The notes beneath the pieces are model-generated. The model worked only from the letters and a program-made list of their open reading frames with translations. It searched no databases and was not told the origin of the DNA. The position numbers and the translations under genes were made by a program. A stretch of DNA of 21,966 nucleotides from Bacteroidota bacterium (GTDB lineage: Bacteria; Bacteroidota; Bacteroidia; B-17B0; B-17BO): positions 1 to 21,966 of the forward strand of contig JANXRU010000163.1 in the NCBI GenBank assembly GCA_025356715.1. Reading direction: 5' to 3'. This document shows positions 14,251-21,966 of the stretch, one piece after another (positions within the stretch are counted from its first letter, which is position 1; each line of letters begins with the position of its first letter).

Positions 14251-15582
14251 ATGAAAAAGATAATCCTATTATTCGTAATCAGCATTTCAATAAATGCTAT
14301 TGCACAAACGCCAAGTGTACGTTTTAAAGAAGGCTTAAAAATATATCTAAACGACGATAGTACACGTTATATCAAAGCAACTGGATTAGCACAAATATGG
14401 GCTAGATTTGAAGACAATAATCCAGGGTCAACCGTTTCTGGAACAGCTAAAAAAGAAACCTTTGATGTGGGCTTAAGACGTGTTCGTTTTCAAATCATGA
14501 GTCAGGTAACTAAACATGTATTTTTTTATACACAAGTAGGAATTAACAGTGTTAATAATCTATCAGCACGTAAAACTGGTTTATTTTTCCATGATGTAAC
14601 CGCTGAATATAGCATGTTTAAAAATATGCTAACCATTGGTGGTGGTTTAAGTGGTTGGAATGGAACGTCTCGCTATTCTTCTTCAGGAGTTGGAAATATT
14701 TTAGGCTTAGATTTACCCGTTGTTCAAGAATCAACCAATGATATAACTGATCAGTTTGTTCGTAAATTGGGTATATATGCAAAAGGTAAAATTAAGGGAT
14801 TTGATTATAGAGTGTCAGTTTCAAATCCATTTCCCGTTCAAAATGCCTTAACTGCAGTAGCTGCGTTATCAGGAACAAACACTTCCTTTTATTCAACAAA
14901 GGCTCCTGAATTACAATACCAAGGTTATTTTATGTACCAGTTTTTAGATAAAGAATCAAATCAATTACCTTATATGACGGGTTCCTATTTAGGCAAAAAG
15001 CGAATATTAAATATTGGAACTGGATTCGCTTATCAAAAAGATGCGATGTGGCATAGAAACTCAAATTTAGACACCATTTCAACACCACTTCAACAATTTG
15101 GAGTTGATGTATTTTATGACTCATATTTAAATAAGGATAAACAAAATGCTATTACGGCTTATGCCTCATTTTTAAATTACGATTTTGGTCCAAATTATAT
15201 TCGCAATGTATACATCATGAATACAGCTAATGGCACAAATTCATCAGCAAGTTTTAATGGTGCAGGAAATGGAGTACCCTTAATTGGTACTGGGCAAGTT
15301 GTATATGCACAGGCAGCTTATTTATTTAAGAAGGATTTACTAAAAACACACGGAACGCTTCAGCCTTATATATCAGGTGTTTATGCTAATTACCAAAGAT
15401 TGAAAGACCCTGTTATGTTATGGGATATTGGTTTAAATTGGATAATGAGTGGGCAAAATTCAAAATTATCCATTGATTACCAAAGTCGCCCCATTTTTAA
15501 TACAGATAGTAATGGTGATATTCGCGAAACAAAAGATGCACGTAGAGGACAGATTGTTGTTCAATACCAGGTTATGTTTTAA
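14251..15582 (+). CDS. Outer-membrane porin, OprO/OprP-like
   Basis: A 443-residue beta-barrel protein. MKKIILLFVISISINAIAQ is a signal peptide. The rest shows alternating amphipathic strands with aromatic girdles (YIKATGLAQIWARFEDNNPG, DVGLRRVRFQIMSQVTKHV, FFYTQVGIN) and ends in a barrel-closing strand GQIVVQYQVMF with terminal Phe, as outer-membrane proteins do. The LRRVRFQ segment and strand layout resemble phosphate-selective porins O and P; such porins favour anions, and many basic residues are seen here. Its position between the SulP gene and dabA suggests that it lets bicarbonate or another anion through the outer membrane. The solute is not proven. Confidence 0.8.
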   Translation: MKKIILLFVISISINAIAQTPSVRFKEGLKIYLNDDSTRYIKATGLAQIWARFEDNNPGSTVSGTAKKETFDVGLRRVRFQIMSQVTKHVFFYTQVGINSVNNLSARKTGLFFHDVTAEYSMFKNMLTIGGGLSGWNGTSRYSSSGVGNILGLDLPVVQESTNDITDQFVRKLGIYAKGKIKGFDYRVSVSNPFPVQNALTAVAALSGTNTSFYSTKAPELQYQGYFMYQFLDKESNQLPYMTGSYLGKKRILNIGTGFAYQKDAMWHRNSNLDTISTPLQQFGVDVFYDSYLNKDKQNAITAYASFLNYDFGPNYIRNVYIMNTANGTNSSASFNGAGNGVPLIGTGQVVYAQAAYLFKKDLLKTHGTLQPYISGVYANYQRLKDPVMLWDIGLNWIMSGQNSKLSIDYQSRPIFNTDSNGDIRETKDARRGQIVVQYQVMF

Positions 15583-15642
15583 ATAAATCATTACAATGAA
15601 TGCATTTCAACACTTAATTAAATAATTTTAAAAGTATAAACT

Positions 15643-18144
15643 ATGAGCACTCATCACACTACTTCTGCATTTGATGAACATCATGTTCTTCATGAATTAA
15701 AGCATTATTTACCAGCTCAGTCACCCCTTAAAGATTTCATTCATCATAATACTCTACATGCTTTTCAAACATTAAAATGGGATACAGCCATTAGGAAAGC
15801 AGAAAAAATGTTTGGTTATAAAGTTTCTTTGTCATTAGATGAATACAGAGATTTATATAATACAAAACGTATCACGCACAAAAACTTAGAAAGAGTTATT
15901 ATTGAAAGAAAGGGTAAAGAACAGTTGTCTGATTGGACGAATATTCTATTAACTAAAGAGCATGATGAGTCCATTACTCCTAAAATTGGTAGCCTACGCT
16001 CGAATTGGAAATCGCAATACCATATTAATTTAGATTCGGTTACACATCCAAAACTTTTTAGAATACTTTGTAGCTATTTAGATCAAGGTATATCTATTTG
16101 GAAATTCCCTGTTCATGAAAAAGGATTTTTAACCTCTATTAGAGAAATCGAAAAAAATAGTTCCTCAAGTATTTTTAAATCTGAGCGAGTAAAAAAACTA
16201 TTTCTTAACTCTAAACCTACTATTACTTCTGTACTCGATTTATTAGTGGGTGACGAAGCACTTTACGAACAGTATATTTTTGATCAACAGTTTTCTCATC
16301 AAGGCTGGAGTGGCATGGTATCAGCCATTGAAGATCAACCACAAACTCTATTAGATCCAAAGAAAATATCAATTAAGGAATTAATTATTTTAGAATCCTT
16401 ATTAGAAGTTGATACCTTGGATACTAAATTCGGAGAAAATTGGGCGCCTCTATCTCACAAACTAAAAAATAAACCTCAAGATTTATTTGCATCTGTAGCA
16501 CCAACTGAATTAAGCGAAGTGCTATCCATTTTTCAAAATGCATTTGAGTGGAGTTTTTACGATGATGTTTTAAGTGGGTTAACTTTAAACGCATTAGAAG
16601 CAAAAAACAAAGAGCCTAAATCTTTTCAAGCCATGTTTTGTATGGATGACCGCGAAGGCTCAATGAGACGATATATCGAAAAGAATGATCCTAATAGCGA
16701 AACCTTTGGTACACCAGGATTTTTTGGAGTGGAATTCTTTTTTAAACCTGAGCATGGTAAGTTTTATAGTAAACTTTGCCCAGCACCAGTAACGCCAAAA
16801 TATTTAATTAAAGAAATAGACACCACGAGCGTTCGTAAAAAAGATGCGCATTTTGCTAATCAATCTCAATCCCTATTAAGAGGATGGTTAATCTCCCAAA
16901 CACTTGGTTTTTGGTCGGCTGTCAAATTATTTTTTAATATTTTTCGTCCTACAATGAGCCCAGGAACAGCTCACTCGTTTAATCAAATGGATAAATTTTC
17001 GAAATTAACTATTGAAAATAAAAACCCTAATGATATTGAAAATGGTTTACAAATAGGGTTTACGATTGACGAAATGGTAACTCGTGTAGAAGCTCAATTA
17101 AAAAGTATTGGTTTAGTTAAAAACTTTGCTCCATTAGTTTATATAGTTGGACATGGTTCTAGTAGCGTTAATAATCCTCATTATGCAGGTTATGATTGCG
17201 GTGCATGTTCTGGTAGGCCTGGTTCAGTTAACTCTCGTGTGATGTGCTATATGGCCAATAAAAAAGAAGTTAGAAAAATTCTTGCTCAACGAGGGATTAC
17301 TATACCTGATACAACTCAATTTGTAGGAGGATTACATGATACATCTCGTGATGATATTGAATTCTTTGATGAAAATTCTTTATCAGAAATCAATAAGCAA
17401 AATCACACGAAAAATAAATTAGTATTTGAAAAGTCATTAGATTCTAATGCAAAAGAACGTTCAAGACGATTAGTGTCAATTGATACAACTTTGAGTGCAA
17501 AACAAATTCATGAAAAAGTAAGAACACGTTCTGTATCTATTTTTGAACCACGACCAGAATTAAATCATGCTACTAATGCTTTATGTATTGTTGGCAGTAG
17601 AAATTTAACGAAAGGTTTATTTTTAGATAGACGTTCATTTATGAACTCTTATGATTATAAAATAGATCCAGAAGGAACTATACTAACTAATGTAATGAAG
17701 CCTTTAGGGCCTGTAGCTGGTGGTATTAATCTAGAATATTATTTTTCAAGAGTAGATAATCATAAATTAGGAGCTGGCACTAAATTACCACATAATGTTA
17801 TGGGATTATTTGGGGTAGCTAATGGTATTGATGGAGACTTAAGACCAGGATTACCAAGTCAAATGATTGAAGTACATGATCCAGTAAGATTACTTATTAT
17901 TGTTGAACATTTTCCCGATGTTGTTTTAAAAGTCATTAAATCAGTTGATGCAATGTATGAATGGTTTATTAATGAGTGGATTAATTTAGTAGCCATTAAT
18001 CCTGAAACCCACGAATATTCGTTATTTAAAGAAGGTCAATTTGTGCCCTATAACCCAATTAAACAAACTGTTGAATCAGTGAGTGATATGGAACCACTAC
18101 TAGAAAGTACATTAGACAATATTCCTGTTTATTTAATTAAATAA
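15643..18144 (+). CDS. dabA: Inorganic-carbon uptake subunit DabA (DUF2309, YbcC family)
   Basis: DabA is the soluble, beta-carbonic-anhydrase-like, zinc-binding subunit of the DAB system. With membrane DabB it turns incoming CO2 into bicarbonate in one direction, driven by an ion gradient. The 833-residue length fits. The His-rich start (LHELKHYLPAQSPLKDFIHH) is typical. The zinc and active-site residues known from the Halothiobacillus protein are all present with the right spacing: Cys333 and Asp335 in FCMDDREGS, His504 in YIVGHGSSS and Cys519 in GYDCGACSGRPG. No signal peptide is seen, as expected for a cytosolic-face subunit. dabB follows 8 bases downstream, so the two are surely co-expressed. 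The usual gene order is dabB first; here it is reversed. Confidence 0.95.
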   Translation: MSTHHTTSAFDEHHVLHELKHYLPAQSPLKDFIHHNTLHAFQTLKWDTAIRKAEKMFGYKVSLSLDEYRDLYNTKRITHKNLERVIIERKGKEQLSDWTNILLTKEHDESITPKIGSLRSNWKSQYHINLDSVTHPKLFRILCSYLDQGISIWKFPVHEKGFLTSIREIEKNSSSSIFKSERVKKLFLNSKPTITSVLDLLVGDEALYEQYIFDQQFSHQGWSGMVSAIEDQPQTLLDPKKISIKELIILESLLEVDTLDTKFGENWAPLSHKLKNKPQDLFASVAPTELSEVLSIFQNAFEWSFYDDVLSGLTLNALEAKNKEPKSFQAMFCMDDREGSMRRYIEKNDPNSETFGTPGFFGVEFFFKPEHGKFYSKLCPAPVTPKYLIKEIDTTSVRKKDAHFANQSQSLLRGWLISQTLGFWSAVKLFFNIFRPTMSPGTAHSFNQMDKFSKLTIENKNPNDIENGLQIGFTIDEMVTRVEAQLKSIGLVKNFAPLVYIVGHGSSSVNNPHYAGYDCGACSGRPGSVNSRVMCYMANKKEVRKILAQRGITIPDTTQFVGGLHDTSRDDIEFFDENSLSEINKQNHTKNKLVFEKSLDSNAKERSRRLVSIDTTLSAKQIHEKVRTRSVSIFEPRPELNHATNALCIVGSRNLTKGLFLDRRSFMNSYDYKIDPEGTILTNVMKPLGPVAGGINLEYYFSRVDNHKLGAGTKLPHNVMGLFGVANGIDGDLRPGLPSQMIEVHDPVRLLIIVEHFPDVVLKVIKSVDAMYEWFINEWINLVAINPETHEYSLFKEGQFVPYNPIKQTVESVSDMEPLLESTLDNIPVYLIK

Positions 18145-18152
18145 AAAAAGAT

Positions 18153-20018
18153 ATGCAATCCATTATTCAATATTTAGTATTACTTCCCTTAATAGGGTTC
18201 GTTATAAGTGTAATTTTACCAAGGAAAAGTGAAAAAATAATTTCAAATGTGAGTATTTATACACTTGGAATCCATTTTATGAGTGTCCTTGCATTTATAG
18301 GTTATTGGTTATATAATGGCCATCATCCAATAGATTTTAAAAATTTAGTTATTTTTAAAACACCTGGATATGAATTTTTTATCGATTTTTATTTTGATAA
18401 GATAACAGTAATCTATGCCCTTGTAGGTTCTTTCCTAACTTTTTTAGTAACCATTTATTGTAGTTATTACCTTCATAGGGAAGATGGATATAAGCGTTTT
18501 TTCAACACAATCATGTTGTTTTATTTCGGATATAACATTACTGTGTTTTCAGGAAATTTAGAAACTTTATTTATCGGTTGGGAAGTATTAGGAATATCTT
18601 CTTTTTTATTAATTGGTTTTTATCGCGACCGTTATTCGCCTGTAAAAAATGCCTTTAAAGTATTTTCTATTTACCGCTTAGGAGATGTCGGATTAATTTT
18701 AGCTATGTGGGCATGCCATCATTTGTTTCATGAAAATATTACCTTTTTTCAATTACAAAATGAATTATTAGTTAGTTCACACTTAGAAAATCATAGTGTT
18801 ATTGGCGTTTTTGTTGCTCTAATGATTTTAATTACTGCTGCTGCCAAATCCGCCCAACTACCTTTTTCGTCTTGGTTACCACGAGCAATGGAAGGTCCTA
18901 CTCCATCAAGTGCTATTTTTTATGGGTCATTATCAGTGCATCTTGGTGTATTTTTAATGTTGAGAACATTTGAATTATGGGAGCATCAAACATCCGTTAG
19001 AGTTGTAATTGGTTTATTAGGGTTAACAACAAGTATTATGGCTACCGGTATCGCGAGAGTTCAATCTTCTATAAAAGCTCAAATTGCATATGCATCCATT
19101 TCTCAAATAGGTTTAATATTTATTGAACTCGCTTGTGGCTTTGAAATATTAGCCTTAATCCATTTTGCAGGAAATGCATTTTTAAGAACCTATCAATTAT
19201 TGGTGTCACCTTCCGCAGTGAGTTATTTAATCAGAGAGCAATTTTATAATTTTGTACCTCGCCCTACTAGTATTGAAGATTCATTTTCTAAAAAAGTAAA
19301 GTATACCTTTTATATCTTGAGTTTGAAAGAATTTAATTTGGATACATTGGTTTATAAAATGTGGCGCCCATTAAAAGTGGTAGGGCGTTCTTTAAATTTT
19401 GTGAACGCTAAAAATGTATTGTATTATTTTATACCAGCTTATGTTATTGGCTTAGTTTTATTGTTTAATGAAGATCGTATCCCTACTCAAATTCATGAAA
19501 TCTTACCAACTCTATTTTCTTTTATAGGTTTTGTAATGGTATTAAAATCTTATACTGAACGTAAAAATGTGCATTTAGCTTGGGTACTAATTATTATGAA
19601 TCACTTTTGGATAGCCTTAGCTATTTCATTTAACGAACATTACATTTATACTCAATCCTTATTATATTTAAGTGGTATAGTAGTAATGGGCTCTATAGGT
19701 TTTTTTACTATTCGTAAGCTCAAAACAATTGAAAACCATGTTGATTTAAATACCTTTAATGGACATTCTTACGAACATCCAAAATATGCGTTCGTTTTTT
19801 TATTAGCTTGTTTAGGACTAACTGGTTTCCCTATAACACCAACTTTTATTGGAGAGGATATTATTTTTACTCATATTCATGAAGATCAAATTGCTTTAGC
19901 ATTTTTTACAGCATCTAGTCTAATAATAGATGGAATAGCAGCTATTCGAATTTATGCGCGAGTATTTTTAGGTCCTCATGTAAAAACCAACCATGCTAGC
20001 GCGTATAAATCATCTTAA
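18153..20018 (+). CDS. dabB: DabB-like proton/cation-conducting membrane subunit (NuoL/MrpA family)
   Basis: A 621-residue polytopic inner-membrane protein related to the ion-pumping NuoL subunit of complex I. Key residues of that family are kept: Glu144 in GWEVLGISSFLLIGF (equivalent to NuoL Glu144) and Lys232 in TAAAKSAQLPFSSWLP, followed by MEGPTPSSA (246-254). About 14-15 hydrophobic segments are visible. The segment FLRTYQLLVSPSAVSYLIRE (near 345-365) is, as far as I recall, typical of DabB-type proteins rather than NuoL. It supplies the ion gradient that powers DabA. Separation from dabA by 8 bases, without other nuo or mrp genes, supports the DabB assignment. The coupling ion (H+ or Na+) cannot be told from sequence. 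Confidence 0.9.
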   Translation: MQSIIQYLVLLPLIGFVISVILPRKSEKIISNVSIYTLGIHFMSVLAFIGYWLYNGHHPIDFKNLVIFKTPGYEFFIDFYFDKITVIYALVGSFLTFLVTIYCSYYLHREDGYKRFFNTIMLFYFGYNITVFSGNLETLFIGWEVLGISSFLLIGFYRDRYSPVKNAFKVFSIYRLGDVGLILAMWACHHLFHENITFFQLQNELLVSSHLENHSVIGVFVALMILITAAAKSAQLPFSSWLPRAMEGPTPSSAIFYGSLSVHLGVFLMLRTFELWEHQTSVRVVIGLLGLTTSIMATGIARVQSSIKAQIAYASISQIGLIFIELACGFEILALIHFAGNAFLRTYQLLVSPSAVSYLIREQFYNFVPRPTSIEDSFSKKVKYTFYILSLKEFNLDTLVYKMWRPLKVVGRSLNFVNAKNVLYYFIPAYVIGLVLLFNEDRIPTQIHEILPTLFSFIGFVMVLKSYTERKNVHLAWVLIIMNHFWIALAISFNEHYIYTQSLLYLSGIVVMGSIGFFTIRKLKTIENHVDLNTFNGHSYEHPKYAFVFLLACLGLTGFPITPTFIGEDIIFTHIHEDQIALAFFTASSLIIDGIAAIRIYARVFLGPHVKTNHASAYKSS

Positions 20019-20035
20019 AATAAATGTTTGTAATT

Positions 20036-20076
20036 ATTTTAGACTAATCTAAAATTTATATTAGACTAATATAAAA
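20036..20076. promoter_or_regulatory. Tandem DtxR/MntR-like operator palindromes
   Basis: TTAGACTAAT followed by (C/A)TAAAA occurs twice, at 20039 and 20061, 22 bases apart (about two helical turns). The second copy lies in a perfect inverted repeat with 10-bp arms TTTATATTAG (20055-20064) and CTAATATAAA (20066-20075) around a central A. The first lies in an 8-4-8 repeat, ATTTTAGA and TCTAAAAT, at 20036-20055. The TTAGnCTAA core matches the centre of DtxR/IdeR-type boxes. The downstream copy overlaps the -33 region of the promoter, so a bound protein should repress. Confidence 0.6.
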
Positions 20077-20082
20077 AAATAA

Positions 20083-20090
20083 TATATTTG
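20083..20090 (+). promoter_or_regulatory. Bacteroidota -7 promoter element of the OprB-like porin gene
   Basis: TATATTTG is a perfect TAnnTTTG match, 26 bases before the ATG at 20117. The -33 position is TTAG (20061-20064), inside the palindrome. Confidence 0.6.
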
Positions 20091-20116
20091 TAGGGTAAAA
20101 CATCCTATAATTAAAA

Positions 20117-21478
20117 ATGAAATTAAAAATTACAATATTATATTTAATCACTTGCCTTTTCTTTAGTGCACTTAAATTAAGACTAGTCGCTCAAGATAGC
20201 GCTGTAAAGCCTAATAGATTTACATTGCATATACAGGAAACCACTGTTAGCCAATACAGGCCTTCATTTAATGCTTCATATAGTGGTGCGCATAGTCAAG
20301 TTCCTGTAAATGAATGGGGAACGACTATTACAAGTACTATTTTTGCAGGAGTAAGACTTTGGAAAAATGCACAATTTTTTTTAAATCCTGAAATTGCAGG
20401 TGGTCATGGATTATCCTCCGCTTTTGGAATAGCCGCATTTACCAATGGAGAAGCGTTTAGGGTTGGAAATCCTGACCCAACATTTTATGTGGCTCGTGCT
20501 TTTTTCAGACAATTAATTCCGCTTAATAAAAACCGCGAATTACAAACTGATGGCGAAAATAAAATACAACAACAAATACCTACCAACTATTTAGCTTTTA
20601 CAATTGGTAAAGTTTCTATCGCTGATTATTTTGACGATAATACATTTTCACATAACCCAAGAACTCAATTTTTAAGTTGGGGCTTAATGAGTAATGGAGC
20701 TTGGGATTATCCTGCTAATACAAGAGGTTATACTCCAAGTGCAATTATCGAATATATTAACCCTAAATTTGAAGCACGATATGCATTTAGTATGGTGCCT
20801 ATTACGGCTAATGGAAATGTGATGGATAATAATGTTACTAAAGCCAATGCTAATTCCTTAGAATTAAAATATAAATACAAGATTAAAGGAATGCAAGGAA
20901 AAATAAGTGTACTTGGTTTTTATAATACTGGTTTTATGGGAAGTTACACATCTTTAAATAACTCTCAAAAAATAATAAAAGATTTTCCACCATATATAGA
21001 TAGTACTACTTATTCTATTGAAAATAGCAGGCAATACGGTAGAAGTAAATATGGTTTTGGTGTTAATATTGAACAATACATAACAAATGATATTGGAATT
21101 TTTGTAAGAGCATCTTATAATGATGGACAAAATGAAACCTGGTGTTTTACCGAAATAGATAGAGCGTTTAGTATTGGAACTTCTATTACGGGCTCAAAAT
21201 GGAAACGAAAACAAGATGTATTTGGCCTTGCGTATTGTTTATCTGGATTATCAAATGAGCACGCCAATTATTTATCCAATGGAGGATTAGGATTTATTAT
21301 TGGGGATGGTAAACTAAACTATAGTAACGAGCATTTGGTCGAAACCTATTACAGCGCCTCTTTATTTAATGGAAAAATAATCCCATCTTTGGTTTATCAA
21401 ATGGTAATAAATCCTGCCTATAATAAAGATAGAGGCCCAATAAATATATATACGATTAGATTACATTTTATTATTTAA
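20117..21478 (+). CDS. OprB-type carbohydrate-porin-like outer-membrane protein
   Basis: A 453-residue outer-membrane barrel with signal peptide ending LRLVAQ (about residue 26). The order of motifs follows the OprB carbohydrate-selective porin family: HIQETTVSQYRPSFNASYSG, FAGVRLWKNAQFFLNPEIAG, AFTNGEAFRVGNPDPTFYVA, then the highly typical DYFDDNTFSHNPRTQFLSWG and NGAWDYPANTRGYTPSAIIEY. The C-terminal strand INIYTIRLHFII closes the barrel. OprB of Pseudomonas passes sugars, but here no sugar-utilisation genes are nearby, and the two DtxR/MntR-like palindromes directly upstream suggest a metal-controlled channel. It has its own promoter and is likely a separate transcript from dabB. Confidence 0.87.
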   Translation: MKLKITILYLITCLFFSALKLRLVAQDSAVKPNRFTLHIQETTVSQYRPSFNASYSGAHSQVPVNEWGTTITSTIFAGVRLWKNAQFFLNPEIAGGHGLSSAFGIAAFTNGEAFRVGNPDPTFYVARAFFRQLIPLNKNRELQTDGENKIQQQIPTNYLAFTIGKVSIADYFDDNTFSHNPRTQFLSWGLMSNGAWDYPANTRGYTPSAIIEYINPKFEARYAFSMVPITANGNVMDNNVTKANANSLELKYKYKIKGMQGKISVLGFYNTGFMGSYTSLNNSQKIIKDFPPYIDSTTYSIENSRQYGRSKYGFGVNIEQYITNDIGIFVRASYNDGQNETWCFTEIDRAFSIGTSITGSKWKRKQDVFGLAYCLSGLSNEHANYLSNGGLGFIIGDGKLNYSNEHLVETYYSASLFNGKIIPSLVYQMVINPAYNKDRGPINIYTIRLHFII

Positions 21479-21619
21479 TTTTTTCACAACATATTTTTAA
21501 ACGTTTCTTTATTAATTCTACGAATGAAAAGCTGTACTTACTTATTGAAAATAACTTGAAATAATAAATATTTTACTTTTTTAAATTAAAAAGTTCGTTT
21601 AATTATCTATATTTACAAA

Positions 21620-21966
21620 GTGAAAAAACACACATTATATTCAATTTTCTTAATTTTAGGATTACTCTGTTTTTTCATTATTAAAAGTAAATTCTCATCT
21701 CAATCTGAGTATTCTTGTCATTACCAACAATATTATTACCAAACAGAAAGCTCAAAATCACCTGTAAGTTCTTCTTTTTTTTATAATTTAATTGAGGAGC
21801 AGGAGGAGGATAATGATCATTGTTTTACTATAAACAAGATTATTTCGTATGCATATACACTTCCGTATATGTTAGATTCAACGTTTAAATTAAATCACTT
21901 TAAAATTAACAATGAGGTTACTCATTTATATATGGGTATTCCTACATTTATTGTTATTCGAAATTT
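21620..21966 (+). CDS. Small exported protein of unknown function, partial (3' end outside window)
   Basis: An open frame from GTG 21620 to the window end gives 115 residues without a stop. The start is tentative: the frame opens at 21590 after a TAA, and GTG 21620 is the only usual start codon before the hydrophobic segment. The product has a basic N-terminus and one hydrophobic helix (TLYSIFLILGLLCFFIIK), a Cys-His pair in SCHYQQYYYQ, a Ser-rich linker, then an acidic patch LIEEQEEDNDHCF, a second hydrophobic stretch IISYAYTLPYMLD, and PTFIVIRNF at the edge. This layout parallels the gene at 11883. A weak -7-like TATATTTA lies at 21608-21615. Function unknown. Confidence 0.65.
   Translation, partial: MKKHTLYSIFLILGLLCFFIIKSKFSSQSEYSCHYQQYYYQTESSKSPVSSSFFYNLIEEQEEDNDHCFTINKIISYAYTLPYMLDSTFKLNHFKINNEVTHLYMGIPTFIVIRN

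Noticed and set aside
18153..20018. Reading this gene as nuoL of complex I
   Set aside because: No other nuo genes are near, dabA lies 8 bases upstream, and the FLRTYQLLVSPS region fits DabB-type proteins better.

Overview
The window is AT-rich, gene-dense DNA from a member of the Bacteroidota (Bacteroidetes). The evidence is a DUF4290 gene directly upstream of murA, envelope proteins with OmpA domains ending in the NRRTEF-type tail common in this phylum, TAnnTTTG-type promoter elements, few Shine-Dalgarno sequences, and outer-membrane porins. I cannot assign a genus. No tRNA, rRNA, CRISPR array, insertion sequence or phage gene was seen. No gene-free stretch exceeds 300 bases.

Left part (1-2724): the 3' end of metK with a strong terminator, a predicted exported methyltransferase-fold protein with a TPR-like tail, then the divergent pair smpB (minus) and a GNAT acetyltransferase (plus).

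First operon-like block (2849-9208): DUF4290 protein, murA, a TlpA-like thioredoxin lipoprotein, and three tandem exported proteins. The three share a thioredoxin-like N-terminal domain without a CxxC motif, a carboxypeptidase-regulatory-like beta domain, and a C-terminal OmpA peptidoglycan-binding domain. Gaps are a few bases, or the genes overlap. MurA carries Asp where most bacteria have the catalytic, fosfomycin-sensitive Cys. The TlpA/OmpA tandem is the best candidate here for a poorly described envelope system.

Middle (9230-11605): a clear promoter, grpE and dnaJ (DnaK co-chaperones) separated by two hairpins, a terminator hairpin shared with the convergent gene, and a small SET-domain protein on the minus strand.

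Second block (11791-20018): a small membrane-anchored unknown protein, a SulP anion transporter with a STAS domain, a structured intergenic element, an OprO/OprP-like porin, and dabA and dabB. DabA/DabB is an energy-coupled inorganic-carbon uptake system and SulP proteins include bicarbonate transporters. The locus therefore reads as an inorganic-carbon acquisition island with its own outer-membrane channel, although sulfate transport by the SulP protein is not excluded.

Right end (20036-21966): two palindromes with a DtxR/MntR-like core (TTAGnCTAA) sit just upstream of an OprB-type porin gene, suggesting metal-responsive control. A second small exported protein, resembling the one at 11883, runs off the end of the window.
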